Positions 1 to 8,817 of a stretch of DNA of 64,000 bases are shown here, one piece after another. The stretch is from NCBI RefSeq assembly GCF_004340875.1, contig NZ_SLXQ01000002.1:434001-498000 (forward strand), given 5' to 3'. The notes under the pieces were generated by a model. The model made no database searches and was not told where the DNA came from. It saw only the letters and a list, made by a program, of their open reading frames with translations. The stretch is from Tamaricihabitans halophyticus (GTDB taxonomy: Bacteria; Actinomycetota; Actinomycetes; Mycobacteriales; Pseudonocardiaceae). The position numbers and the translations under genes were made by a program. Each line of letters opens with the position of its first letter. Positions within the stretch are counted from its first letter, which is position 1.

Positions 1-169
1 GCAGGTCAGCCTCCTGTTCCTGGAGCTTGCTCTTGTACTCGCGCGCGTGGTGCCCGCAAAAGAGCAGCTCGCCTCCGGTGCGAAGAACGGCACGTGCCTG
101 TGCCGCTGCGCCGCACCGATCACAACGGTCGGCAGCGGTCAGTTTGGGGCGGGTGAGCGTCGCGGACAT
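1..169 (-). CDS. DUF7455-type small zinc-ribbon protein (3' end cut off by the window)
   Basis: The reverse strand reads an ATG at 169 behind a GGAGGGAGA ribosome site and continues off the left edge. The visible 56 residues carry a CDRCGA motif near residues 16-21 and an FCGHH motif near 39-43, the four-ligand CxxC...CxxH pattern of a small zinc ribbon, followed by a charged helix. It is a close paralogue of the protein at 1358-1567. Actinobacteria keep such roughly 70-residue proteins of unknown function. The ribosome site and zinc motifs make the call firm; the function is unknown. Confidence 0.75.
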   Translation of the reverse strand, partial: MSATLTRPKLTAADRCDRCGAAAQARAVLRTGGELLFCGHHAREYKSKLQEQEADL

Positions 170-405
170 GAAAATCTCCCTCCGTCCCGGTCTCGGGCTG
201 GCCGAGACCCTCCATCCTGCTGCGACCACGGTGACCCGGTACCCGGTCGAGTCCGGTTTGTTCACTGTGCTCGCTGCCCCCACTCTTGCAGACATCCGGC
301 GGACCGCAAGGGTCCCGCGCCGGCGTGAGTCGTTTGCCCAGTCAGCTTTCGGCGAACAGGCACCGGACGACCGGTCCCGGCCGGGCGTGTTGCAGGATCG
401 GGCGA

Positions 406-1293
406 GTGGGTTCCGGAACACGGTCGATCGCTCGGCTGCTGCAGCGCTTGCCGGCGCCGTTGCTGTTCATCATCGGCGGCCTGTCCATGTACCTCGGTGC
501 CGCCGCCGCGACCTGGCTGTTCGAGGCGGTGAACCCGGCTGGGGTGGCCTGGCTGCGCCAGCTGGGTGCCGCGGTGTTCCTGCTGGCGTGGCGACGGCCG
601 AAGCGGATCGCCTGGCGCGGCCGTGCGCTGCTGCTGGCGACGGCATTTGGCGTGGTCACCGCGGGGATGAACGTGCTGTTCTACGAGGCGATCGCGCGGT
701 TGCCGCTGGGTACCGCGGTGGCGTTGGAGTTCGTCGGCCCGGTGTTCGTGGCCGCCATCGGTTCGCGTACCGCCCGCGACGTGGTGGCGCTACTGTTCGT
801 GGTCGGCGGCGTGGTGCTGATCGCGGATGTGCAGCTGTCCGGTAGCGCGCTTGGCGTGTTCTTCGCCTTGGCCGCCGCGGCGGCGTGGGCTGGCTACATC
901 CTGCTCGGAAAGCGGGTGGCCAATGCCGGCAATGGCGTGGACAGTTTGGCTGTCGGCTTCGTGATGGCCACCCTGCTGCTCAGCCCGTTGGCGCTGGGCA
1001 CGGGGGAGGCCTGGGGTTCGGCGCGGTTGCTGGTGCTTGGCCTCGGCGTCGGCCTCCTGTCCACCGTGGTGCCGTACGTGCTCGACCAGATCGTGCTACG
1101 TCGAGTTGGTCAGGCCAAGTTCGCGATCCTGCTCGCGCTGCTTCCGGTGACCGCCACCGCGACCGGCCTCGTGGTGCTCGGCCAGGTACCCAGTGTGGCC
1201 GAGGCTATCGGCATTCTGGCCGTGGTTGCCGGTGTGGCATTGCGCAGCCCGGACGAGCGTGCCAGTAACAGATCCGCCGAACCGCCCAGCTGA
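406..1293 (+). CDS. EamA-family (RhtA-like) membrane exporter
   Basis: This is a ten-helix inner-membrane transporter of the drug/metabolite (EamA) superfamily, most like RhtA-type threonine/homoserine exporters. Hydrophobic segments alternate with short basic loops over the whole length, and the two half-repeats of the family are visible (first half ending near VVLIADV, second beginning GVFFALAAAAAWAGYILLG). An open frame extends up to 286, but its first 40 residues are Arg-rich and non-hydrophobic. The GTG at 406 has an AGGA about seven bases upstream and gives 295 residues, close to the usual RhtA length. The substrate cannot be read from sequence; an amino-acid or metabolite exporter is the family expectation. 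Confidence 0.8.
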   Translation: MGSGTRSIARLLQRLPAPLLFIIGGLSMYLGAAAATWLFEAVNPAGVAWLRQLGAAVFLLAWRRPKRIAWRGRALLLATAFGVVTAGMNVLFYEAIARLPLGTAVALEFVGPVFVAAIGSRTARDVVALLFVVGGVVLIADVQLSGSALGVFFALAAAAAWAGYILLGKRVANAGNGVDSLAVGFVMATLLLSPLALGTGEAWGSARLLVLGLGVGLLSTVVPYVLDQIVLRRVGQAKFAILLALLPVTATATGLVVLGQVPSVAEAIGILAVVAGVALRSPDERASNRSAEPPS

Positions 1294-1311
1294 TGTGGGC
1301 AGTCCGGCGGA
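1273..1311. terminator. Hairpin between convergent EamA and DUF7455 genes
   Basis: Nested inverted repeats TCCGCCG/CGGCGGA and GCCCA/TGGGC pair across the EamA stop codon (1291-1293). The structure sits between two convergent genes, so it could terminate both. No long T tract follows, so the call rests on the stem. Confidence 0.5.
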
Positions 1312-1357
1312 ACAGTATTCGTGACGGTGTTATCTAGGGTTGGTTGGACCTGTGGTC

Positions 1358-1567
1358 TTACTGGGCATCCAGCGCGAGCATCTCGCCCTCGCCCTGCTGG
1401 ATCTCCGCCTCGAGTTCGCGAAGCCGGTCGCGGTGCTGTCGTGCGTGGTGCCCACAGAACAGCAGTTCTCCGCCGGAGGGCAGTACGGCTCGTACCCCAG
1501 CAGCGGCGCCGCAACGGTCGCAGCGGTCGGCGGCGCTCAACGCGGGGCGTTCGAGTGTGGTGGACAT
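1358..1567 (-). CDS. DUF7455-type small zinc-ribbon protein
   Basis: The 69-residue protein starts at an ATG (1567) with a GGAGGGAGA ribosome site six bases upstream. The open frame extends further upstream but has no matching site there. It has CDRCGA (residues 15-20) and FCGHHA (about 38-43), a likely Zn-binding CxxC/CxxH set, then an acidic amphipathic helix. It is a paralogue of the partial gene at 1-169, with near-identical cores and divergent tails. Location is presumably cytosolic. No function is established for this family; the neighbours (EamA exporter, RNHCP genes) do not suggest one. Confidence 0.8.
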   Translation of the reverse strand: MSTTLERPALSAADRCDRCGAAAGVRAVLPSGGELLFCGHHARQHRDRLRELEAEIQQGEGEMLALDAQ

Positions 1568-2126
1568 TGAAATCTCCCTCCATCCCGGCGCCGGCCGAAC
1601 CATGCTGCTGGTCGTACCGGAAGCCTCGTTTGGGCCGCGGCCTTCACTAGGTTCGACGTTACGGGGCCTTCGGCTGTTCCCCAAAGATGAGCGATGGTCA
1701 TCACGTTTCGTTGCGAGCGAACACGACCTTGGTTCTCGGTGCTCGCGTTTCAGCATGTGGGAACGGGTGCGCGAGAAATATTCGGTGGCAGCCGGGTCCG
1801 GGCGTTGCTACCGTCAGCGATCGATAGTCAGCATTCGACCCGGACGATCCGTCCTAGAAAGTAGTGCCTGTGATGCCCCGGCCACGGCCGAGCGTGTTCA
1901 GTCTGGCAACGGCTGCCCGCTCGATGCGCCTGACCGCCGTCCGCTAATGGCCGGCGCGGACTGGCGCGCCGACACGTCGATCGCTCGCCTTCGCGGCTCC
2001 ATTGTCTACAGTGGAGACATGGCGTCGGCCTGAGCTGTCTCCTGGCATCGTCCTTTCTGGACTATAGGTACACGCTCGGCTCCCTTTCCGGTATGTCAAC
2101 CATTCTTTCCGGTAAGGAGCTTCCGG
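1568..2126. other. Intergenic region, no gene seen
   Basis: About 560 bases upstream of both the DUF7455 gene and the RNHCP genes hold no convincing coding frame. An imperfect inverted repeat (CCATtGTCT/AGACATGG) lies at 1999-2022, and a TATAGG hexamer at 2063-2068 could be a -10 element for the RNHCP genes. The region probably carries the divergent promoters. Confidence 0.5.
2085..2114 (+). promoter_or_regulatory. Direct repeat TTTCCGGTA x2 upstream of first RNHCP gene
   Basis: Two exact copies of TTTCCGGTA begin at 2085 and 2106, 21 bases (about two helical turns) apart. They lie between a TATAGG hexamer and the GTG start at 2127, and the second copy abuts the ribosome site AAGGAG. The spacing suits a regulator binding one face of the helix. 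No partner protein is evident. Confidence 0.35.
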
Positions 2127-2492
2127 GTGTCCACAAAGAACACCAAGTCCATCGCACGAACCGAAACCTTCACCTGCCTGCGGTGTGGGCTCACCGTCAG
2201 CGCCTATCAGCCGAACGGTGAACGGCGAGACCACTGTCCTAGCTGTATCTACTCACAGCACACGGTCGACCGAGTCAGTGGTGGGGTTTCGGAGTGCCTC
2301 GCGCGGATGATCCCGATCTCCATCGCCGTGCCGCGCAGCGCGGACTGGCTGGTCATTCACCGCTGTACGGGATGCGACGTGTTGACCTCGTCGCCTATGT
2401 CCGCAGATGACAACCAGCTCATCCTGGTTCGGCTCGCGGTGCGTCCGCTTGCCCAGCCGCCGTTCCCGCTCGAGGTGTTCGGCGATCTGTGA
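2127..2492 (+). CDS. RNHCP-domain protein (first of a tandem pair)
   Basis: This 121-residue protein belongs to the RNHCP family, named for its Arg-Asn-His-Cys-Pro signature, seen here as RDHCPSC (residues about 35-41). An earlier CLRCG knuckle (about 17-21) and a later HRCTGCD (about 78-84) supply further cysteines, so it is probably a zinc-binding cytosolic protein. The GTG start follows AAGGAG with a seven-base gap. It lies 49 bases upstream of a second family member, so the two are probably co-transcribed. The family has no established function. Confidence 0.75.
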   Translation: MSTKNTKSIARTETFTCLRCGLTVSAYQPNGERRDHCPSCIYSQHTVDRVSGGVSECLARMIPISIAVPRSADWLVIHRCTGCDVLTSSPMSADDNQLILVRLAVRPLAQPPFPLEVFGDL

Positions 2493-2541
2493 TCGCGCTC
2501 GCTTCCGGCGACTCGCTGACCAATGGGGAATCGAAAGTCTT

Positions 2542-2952
2542 ATGCCACGACGACAATCGCGGTCCCGTCGACCGCAACGACCAAAGGATGTTTACCACGA
2601 GAAGGGTGAGCCAGCTGGTGATGCGTTTCGCTGCATCGGCTGTCACCTCGATGTGCCGTATCAGGTGCCCGGCAGCGCGCACCGGAACCACTGTCCGAAC
2701 TGTTTGACGAGCAAGCATGTCGACGGCCGGATACCGGGGGACCGGCGGCAGCGGTGTCACGGTCGGATGACCGCCCTGTGTCTGATGGCCGATCGACAGG
2801 GTGAATGGCTGGTCATTCACGAATGCCTGGCGTGTGGGGAGCTGAGCGCGAACCGGATCGCCGGGGATGACAACGCGCTGGTGCTGCTGCGGATGGCGGT
2901 GCGGCCGCTGTCGCACGGCAGGCTGCCGGCCCGTGCGCTACTGGGGCTTTAG
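2542..2952 (+). CDS. RNHCP-domain protein (second of a tandem pair)
   Basis: This 136-residue paralogue of the preceding gene carries the canonical RNHCPNC signature, a CIGCH knuckle before it and HECLACGE after it, again matching a zinc-ribbon arrangement. The N-terminus is basic (PRRQSRSRRPQR). The open frame extends to 2407 inside the previous gene; the ATG at 2542 removes that overlap and an Arg/Ser-rich out-of-frame tail, but its ribosome site is weak. The two copies share the C-terminal pattern DDNxLxLxRxAVRPL. Function is unknown. Confidence 0.75.
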   Translation: MPRRQSRSRRPQRPKDVYHEKGEPAGDAFRCIGCHLDVPYQVPGSAHRNHCPNCLTSKHVDGRIPGDRRQRCHGRMTALCLMADRQGEWLVIHECLACGELSANRIAGDDNALVLLRMAVRPLSHGRLPARALLGL

Positions 2953-2988
2953 CGCGGGCCGGTTCTCGGCATCGACGAGTGAGCGCAC

Positions 2989-3035
2989 AAAAAACGGCGC
3001 CGCTGACCTGTGTAGTACGGGTCAGCGGCGCCGTT
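2989..3035 (-). terminator. Rho-independent terminator of sigA
   Basis: A perfect 16-base inverted repeat (arms 2993-3008 and 3020-3035, 11-base loop) is rich in GGCGCCG. Read on the minus strand it is followed by a run of six T. It starts ten bases after the sigA stop codon. It is the clearest intrinsic terminator in the window. Confidence 0.9.
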
Positions 3036-3045
3036 GTGAGCTAGC

Positions 3046-4428
3046 TCAGTCCAGGTAGTCGCGCAGCACCTGCGACCGGGACGGATGCCGTAGCTTCGAC
3101 ATCGTCTTCGACTCGATCTGCCGGATGCGTTCCCTGGTAACGCCGTAAACCTGGCCGATCTCGTCCAGCGTGCGTGGTTGGCCGTCAGTGAGCCCGAAGC
3201 GCAGCCGGACGACTCCTGCCTCGCGCTCGGACAGGGTGGCGAGCACCGACTGCAGTTGATCCTGCAGCAAGGTGAACGACACCGCGTCCACCGCGACGAC
3301 CGCTTCGCTGTCCTCGATGAAGTCACCGAGCTGGGAGTCGCCCTCGTCACCGATCGTCTGATCGAGCGAGATCGGCTCCCGCGCGTACTGCTGGATCTCC
3401 AGGACCTTCTCCGGGGAGATGTCCATCTCCTTGGCGAGCTCCTCGGGGGTGGGCTCGCGACCGAGGTCCTGCAGCAGCTCCCGCTGAATCCGGCCGAGCT
3501 TGTTGATCACCTCGACCATGTGCACCGGGATACGGATGGTGCGTGCCTGGTCGGCCATCGCGCGGGTGATCGCCTGCCGGATCCACCAGGTGGCGTACGT
3601 GGAGAACTTGTAGCCCTTGGTGTAGTCGAACTTCTCCACCGCGCGGATCAGGCCGAGGTTGCCCTCCTGGATCAGGTCGAGGAAGGCCATCCCCCGTCCC
3701 GTGTAGCGCTTGGCAAGCGATACCACCAGGCGCAGGTTCGCCTCGAGGAGGTGGCTTTTCGCCCGCTCCCCGTCGCGCACGATCCACCGCAGGTCGCGAC
3801 GCATCTGCGGCTGGAGCTTCTCGCCCTCTTCCTCGTAGGTGCGCACCCGCTCGGCCGCGTAGAGGCCGGCTTCGATCCGCTTGGCGAGCTCAACCTCCTC
3901 TTCCGCGTTGAGCAGCGCGACCTTGCCGATCTGCTTGAGGTAGGCACGGACCGAGTCGGCGGACGCGGTGAGCTCGGCATCCTTGCGTGCCTGCCGGAGG
4001 GCTTCGGACTCCTCCTCGTCCCAGACGAAGTCCGGGTCGTTCTTGGCGTCCTTACCCGCCTGGCTCTCCGGGGCCTCCTCGGCCTCTTCCTCGGTCACCG
4101 TGGCGTCGACGACGTCGACTTCGACGCCTTCGAGGTCGGCGAGATCCGGCGCGTCCAGCTCAACGCCGTCGACCGCCTCCTCGCCTGGCCCGTCCAGCTC
4201 GACGTCGACATCCTCGGCGCCCGGCGACGCCTTCTTGGTCTTGGCCGGCGTGGCAGAGCCCTTCGCCGGCGCTTTCTTGCTCGCGGTCTTCTTGGCTTTC
4301 GCGGACGACGCGGGTGCCTCCTCGGCCTCCGGGCTTGCCGGAGCCTTCTTGAGCGGCGCGGCCTTGGTGGCCTTGGCGGCGCTCGCGGAGGAGGTTGAGC
4401 GTCGGGATGCGGTTCTTGCGGCTGCCAC
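3046..4428 (-). CDS. sigA: Principal RNA polymerase sigma factor (SigA/HrdB/RpoD)
   Basis: This is the essential housekeeping sigma factor that directs core polymerase to -35/-10 promoters. The GTG at 4428 follows GAAAGGG and gives 460 residues; the frame runs to 4755 without a better start. The N-terminal 130 residues are Ala/Lys-rich then acidic, the usual actinobacterial extension. Region 1.2 begins at [11 protein letters not shown], region 2 contains [16 protein letters not shown] and [20 protein letters not shown], region 3 follows [11 protein letters not shown], and region 4.2 ends in [21 protein letters not shown]. Gene order sigA-ppgK-suhB matches M. tuberculosis Rv2703-Rv2701c. A terminator follows directly, so it is probably transcribed alone. 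Confidence 0.97.
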   Translation of the reverse strand: MAAARTASRRSTSSASAAKATKAAPLKKAPASPEAEEAPASSAKAKKTASKKAPAKGSATPAKTKKASPGAEDVDVELDGPGEEAVDGVELDAPDLADLEGVEVDVVDATVTEEEAEEAPESQAGKDAKNDPDFVWDEEESEALRQARKDAELTASADSVRAYLKQIGKVALLNAEEEVELAKRIEAGLYAAERVRTYEEEGEKLQPQMRRDLRWIVRDGERAKSHLLEANLRLVVSLAKRYTGRGMAFLDLIQEGNLGLIRAVEKFDYTKGYKFSTYATWWIRQAITRAMADQARTIRIPVHMVEVINKLGRIQRELLQDLGREPTPEELAKEMDISPEKVLEIQQYAREPISLDQTIGDEGDSQLGDFIEDSEAVVAVDAVSFTLLQDQLQSVLATLSEREAGVVRLRFGLTDGQPRTLDEIGQVYGVTRERIRQIESKTMSKLRHPSRSQVLRDYLD

Positions 4429-4513
4429 GTACGCCCTTTCACAGCGGTCGATCATGGCCAGCGGAAGCCTTTGCGCCTCAGCTGCTTTCAGGTATCGGGA
4501 GAGCCCGCGTCCT

Positions 4514-4533
4514 GGCGAATCAACGGATTCGCC
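4514..4533. repeat. Perfect 8-bp inverted repeat upstream of sigA
   Basis: GGCGAATC and GATTCGCC flank a four-base centre, about 86 bases before the sigA start. A TACAAT hexamer on the minus strand lies just upstream at 4557-4552, so the repeat could form a hairpin at the 5' end of the sigA transcript, or be an operator. No -35 box is clear. Confidence 0.5.
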
Positions 4534-4646
4534 GACGTGAGCACCTGTTCCATTGTAGCGACGGTTCGGCAAGGGATTGGCATGCCGAGGGCAGTTGATC
4601 GAAAGGGATTCCAACGAGATTTCGGTCGATATGCCATCCGTGCAGG

Positions 4647-5408
<762 letters not shown>

Positions 5409-5523
5409 GGCTGACTTCCTTCCTGGCGATGAAGCGCGATAACCAGAACGTCAGGTACATACGCGCGGCGATGTACCTATTTCGATTCAGTACAGCGACA
5501 ATAGCGGCCGAACGGGAAGCGGC

Positions 5524-6354
5524 GTGGTGTGGTCGGATAGACCCGTGGGAGTTGCGGAACTGGAACTGCTCAAGGTGGCCGAACAGGTCGCCGCGGAGAC
5601 GGCGGAGCTCGTGCGCTCGGTACGAGCATCGATGACCGATGGCCAAGACGTCGAGGTACGGACCAAGACCAGCGAAACCGATGTGGTGACGGCGGCCGAT
5701 CAGCAGGCGGAACGCCTCGTCCGGGCACGGCTCGCCGAGCTGCGCCCGGACGAACCGGTACTCGGTGAGGAACAGGGCGGTGTCGAGGGCAGTGGCATCC
5801 GGTGGGTGATTGATCCGATTGACGGGACGGTGAACTTTCTCTACGGCTTTCCGTGGTATGCCGTGTCGTTGGCGGCACAGGTGGACGGCGTCTCGGTAGC
5901 CGGCGCGGTGATCGAACCGGACAGCGGCCGACGGTGGACCGCCGCCCGCGGGCACGGCGCCTGGCTGGATGGGCGGCGGCTGCGGGTGGGGCAGCCGAGC
6001 AAACTCGCCCACGCGCTGGTTATCACCGGGTTCTCCTATCTACCCGAGCGCAGGGCGCGGCAGGCGGAGATGGTCACCGGGCTACTCGGGCGCGTCCGGG
6101 ATATCCGGCGCAGCGGATCGGCTTCGCTGGATCTGTGCGCCGTCGCCGCTGGCTGGGCGGACGGCTACGTGGAGCACGGGCTGCATCGTTGGGACTGGGC
6201 CGCGGGCGCGCTGGTGGCCGCGGAGGCCGGCGCGGTGGTCAATCTGCCCGAGGAGCATCCGGAGCTGGGTGGGGACGCCACGATCGCGGCGGCGCCGAGC
6301 ATTCACTCGGAGCTGTACCAGGCCGCCCTCGACTGCGGGATCGACAAGGTGTGA
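5524..6354 (+). CDS. suhB: Inositol-monophosphatase family phosphatase (SuhB-like)
   Basis: This Mg-dependent, Li-sensitive phosphatase fold hydrolyses inositol monophosphates or related sugar phosphates. The metal site is visible: GEEQGG (about residues 80-85), WVIDPIDGTVNF (about 94-105) and the C-terminal WDWAAGALVAAEAGAV. The length of 276 residues is normal. The GTG at 5524 is the upstream-most reasonable start; another GTG at 5545 cannot be excluded. The gene corresponds positionally to M. tuberculosis Rv2701c (suhB). In such bacteria it could feed inositol for phosphatidylinositol and mycothiol synthesis; the actual substrate is not decidable here. Confidence 0.9.
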   Translation: MVWSDRPVGVAELELLKVAEQVAAETAELVRSVRASMTDGQDVEVRTKTSETDVVTAADQQAERLVRARLAELRPDEPVLGEEQGGVEGSGIRWVIDPIDGTVNFLYGFPWYAVSLAAQVDGVSVAGAVIEPDSGRRWTAARGHGAWLDGRRLRVGQPSKLAHALVITGFSYLPERRARQAEMVTGLLGRVRDIRRSGSASLDLCAVAAGWADGYVEHGLHRWDWAAGALVAAEAGAVVNLPEEHPELGGDATIAAAPSIHSELYQAALDCGIDKV

Positions 6355-6424
6355 AGCCGGCTTCGCTCACGCTTGGGTCCGTGTTCGGGTTCGGGTGCGC
6401 CGGCCTTCGGGTGAATCGGCCTGG

Positions 6425-7108
6425 TCAGCAGGTCAGATCGCGAGCAGCGGCCAGCTTCGCCTGATCGATGCTCGGGCCACCATCACCCGCGGACTGCTCG
6501 GCGCTCCCCTGATTCGGGTGTGATTTTTCCCACTCCCGTAGTGCTTCGATCGCTTCGAGGCCTTCGGCCTTTGGCCGGAGGTCGTCGAACCGCTCACCGA
6601 TCGACAACTCCACCGCGGCATCCGGCCGGTTGGTGCGCACCAGCTCGGCGCATGGTTCGAGGAGGCTGAGCAGCCGTGCGGTGGCCGCGCCGTTTTCCCC
6701 GAAACGGATCTGCCCACGGCAGTCCATGTTCTGTTCCGGGTACAGCTCGTCGTTACCTGGCTGGGAAATCTGGTCGAAACCGTGCCCACGTAGGGTTTCC
6801 GTGGTGATCGCGGCCTGCCCGCGTTGGCTCCCGGCGTTCAGCACCTGAATCTTCGCGTTGCCCGGTGTCGCGGGGGTGGTGTTGTCCAGCGCGTCGAAGG
6901 GCAATGAGGAGAGCTCGCTGCCCTCGGGAAGTTCTTCCGGCGGTGGACACTTCACGGCTTCGTTGCGGTCCACACTGCCGTCCAGCGCGCTGATCCATAC
7001 GCCGACCGCGACCAAGCTGAGTACGGCGAGCACGATGAGAGCCGGAAGCGGCTTGCGCTTCCGGTAAAGCGGAGTTCGTCCGCGCCCGGTTCCGTACCCC
7101 AGCCCCAC
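6425..7108 (-). CDS. cei: Envelope integrity protein Cei, LytR_C domain
   Basis: This 227-residue membrane-anchored protein has a basic N-terminus, one transmembrane helix (about residues 22-42, ALIVLAVLSLVAVGVWIS) and an extracytoplasmic LytR_C-type domain with the motif IQVLNAGSQRGQA. Position and architecture match M. tuberculosis Rv2700 (Cei), which is needed for cell-envelope integrity. The C-terminal 30 residues are polar and low-complexity. It is convergent with suhB (70 bases apart) and divergent from the DUF4193 gene across a long intergenic region. Confidence 0.85.
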   Translation of the reverse strand: MGLGYGTGRGRTPLYRKRKPLPALIVLAVLSLVAVGVWISALDGSVDRNEAVKCPPPEELPEGSELSSLPFDALDNTTPATPGNAKIQVLNAGSQRGQAAITTETLRGHGFDQISQPGNDELYPEQNMDCRGQIRFGENGAATARLLSLLEPCAELVRTNRPDAAVELSIGERFDDLRPKAEGLEAIEALREWEKSHPNQGSAEQSAGDGGPSIDQAKLAAARDLTC

Positions 7109-7780
7109 TGCCCCGTCCCTCCGTGGGTCACGCCTGCTCTTGATGGTTCTGCTGTCGATGGTCTCGCTCTAGCTGGTCTCCATAGAGAAGAGTCTTCAAC
7201 AGATGAATCGTCACTGATCAGCTTAGGCGTTTCAGTGTCCGACTGTGGGTCTTCTCGCGTCCAGGTGGTGAACGTGTCGCGAGCATTATCCATGTCACGC
7301 GGAACTGATTCGCGCCCCTGTCACGTTGTTCGATCGGTATCCGTGCGGCGTGACCAGCGGATCGTACGGTGCAGGAACGACCCGATCCGGGTCGGGCGGC
7401 CGGCGTCGAGCGCGGCGTGTCCGGCCGGCTCGGGCGCCAGAACACTGGGCTGGATGTTCGAAAAGACACCCTGGATGAGTGATGTATGCACCGTTTCGCG
7501 AAAGGATGGGCTACCCTCTGCGCGCTCCGCGCGAATGAATCACTGGGTGATGTCGGGGCGGACCAGCGGAATCGGTTTCCGTGGCCGGTCAAGGGGCCGG
7601 CCACGGGGTCGGTCAAGGGGTCGGTCAAATCCGGCATTCGGCAGGGAGACCTGACTCACTGCCTTGCCGGGCACAAACCGGGACGCTGGAACGTTGTCCA
7701 GCGGCACAAGCATCCGTGAGTCCGCTCGCGGGGCATGAGGTAGTAACACGTCAGAGCTGACTGCAGGGGTGAGTAAGAAG
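7109..7780. other. Long divergent intergenic region cei/DUF4193, no gene seen
   Basis: This stretch of about 670 bases carries open frames on both strands, but they are Arg/Ser/Pro-rich without family resemblance and look like GC-rich shadows. It presumably holds the cei and DUF4193 promoters. The only distinctive element is the 12-base tandem repeat at 7586-7633. Confidence 0.5.
7586..7633. repeat. 12-bp tandem repeat, four copies
   Basis: Four contiguous 12-base units of the form CGGTCAAGGGGT occur: units 1 and 3 differ by one base, unit 2 is CGGCCACGGGGT, and unit 4 degenerates after CGGTCAA. The period is a multiple of three, so a forward frame reads it as an Arg/Gly/Ser repeat, but no real gene is evident. 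Confidence 0.75.
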
Positions 7781-8089
7781 ATGGCGACCGATTACGACGC
7801 GCCGCGCCGCAGCGAGGCGGACGACCTCGCGGAGGACTCATTGGAGGAGCTCAAGGCGCGGCGTAACGAGACCCAGTCCGGCGTGGTGGACGTTGACGAA
7901 TCGGAAACCGCGGAGAATTTCGAGTTGCCCGGAGCGGATCTTTCCGGGCTGTCCGGTGAGGACCTTACGGTCAAGGTCGTGCCGAAGCAGGCGGACGAGT
8001 TCACCTGTCCGCGCTGTTTCCTGGTAGTACATCGCAGTCGGATGGTCGTCGACGACGATGGCAATTACATCTGCCGGGACTGCGAGTGA
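7781..8089 (+). CDS. DUF4193 family protein
   Basis: This 102-residue acidic protein has a C-terminal zinc ribbon: FTCPRCFLVVHRS and YICRDCE supply two CxxC pairs. The N-terminal half is Asp/Glu-rich. The family is conserved and single-copy in actinobacteria, and this gene corresponds in position to M. tuberculosis Rv2699c. The ATG at 7781 gives the usual MATDYDAPRR beginning; a GTG at 7769 would add four residues. A strong hairpin follows the stop codon. No function has been assigned to the family; a nucleic-acid or polymerase-binding role would be a guess. Confidence 0.85.
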   Translation: MATDYDAPRRSEADDLAEDSLEELKARRNETQSGVVDVDESETAENFELPGADLSGLSGEDLTVKVVPKQADEFTCPRCFLVVHRSRMVVDDDGNYICRDCE

Positions 8090-8120
8090 GCTAACGCCCC
8101 GTTCCTCGCGGCGTGGGCTC

Positions 8121-8154
8121 GCCCTGCTGTGCCGCGTACGCGCCACAGCAGGGC
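8121..8154. terminator. Bidirectional terminator-like hairpin
   Basis: GCCCTGCTGTG and CACAGCAGGGC form a perfect 11-base-pair stem around a 12-base loop that is itself partly palindromic (GCGTACGC). It lies between the convergent DUF4193 and DUF3093 genes. No T run is present. Confidence 0.75.
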
Positions 8155-8186
8155 CCGGCGACCGTGTGGTCGGCGTGGCGTGGGGC

Positions 8187-8777
8187 CTAGTTTCCGCGCG
8201 CCGCCTGCTCGGTGCGGATTGCTTCGGCCAGCCGCTCCGGCGACCGGGTGCTGATCAACCAGTACGGGGTCGGGTCGTCGGGATCGGTCAACCGCACCCG
8301 CAGCATCGGTCCGACCCAGGCTCGGTGAATCACGAAGGCCGCCGGATCAAGGCCAGGGCCAAGCGCTTCCCGTTTGTCCGCCTTGCGAATCACCTCCAGC
8401 TCACCGACGAATTCCACCGGTAGATGCGCTGGATCTCCGGCACCAACCAGTAGCTCGCCGCCGGCAAGGCGTACCCGAGCCCGGCCGAGCCACAGCATCA
8501 GCACGATGACGACGGCGACCGCGATGGCATATGGCAGCCAACCGCGAACGCCCTCATATCCCATGTGGATCTGCGCGGCCATCAGTACCGCGCCGATCAG
8601 CGGTAGCGGCCAGCACCACCAGGTCGCGTACAGCCGCTCGGCGTATGTCGCCCGATCGGTGGATATTGCCGGCGTTTCGGCGCCGGCGTCTTCTGAATTC
8701 TTTGGCATTTCGGACACCCCGGCCGTGCTCGTGCCGGCATCGCGCTCCGGGTTGGGCGTCTGCGCATCCGTACTCAC
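8187..8777 (-). CDS. DUF3093 family membrane protein
   Basis: This protein of about 196 residues has two adjacent transmembrane helices ([15 protein letters not shown]-type segment, then [18 protein letters not shown]) followed by a cytoplasmic beta-rich domain with [16 protein letters not shown] near the C-terminus. It corresponds in position to M. tuberculosis Rv2698. The frame is open to 8873, but that would overlap the dut coding start, so the GTG at 8777 was chosen; the ATG at 8708 is also possible. It is divergent from dut by about 40 bases. Function is unknown. Confidence 0.8.
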   Translation of the reverse strand: MSTDAQTPNPERDAGTSTAGVSEMPKNSEDAGAETPAISTDRATYAERLYATWWCWPLPLIGAVLMAAQIHMGYEGVRGWLPYAIAVAVVIVLMLWLGRARVRLAGGELLVGAGDPAHLPVEFVGELEVIRKADKREALGPGLDPAAFVIHRAWVGPMLRVRLTDPDDPTPYWLISTRSPERLAEAIRTEQAARGN

Positions 8778-8817
8778 GAGAACAAGGGTAGTCTCGCGGC
8801 CTGTGTCCAGCGTGCCC

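Noticed and set aside
3178-4398. 406-codon open frame opposite sigA
   Set aside because: It is the antisense shadow of the GC-rich sigA gene, with low-complexity Leu/Arg/Val composition and no family resemblance.
7235-7654. 139-codon forward frame between cei and DUF4193
   Set aside because: Arg/Ser-rich, no ribosome site, contains a DNA tandem repeat translated as RG/RS repeats, and an equally long shadow frame exists on the other strand.
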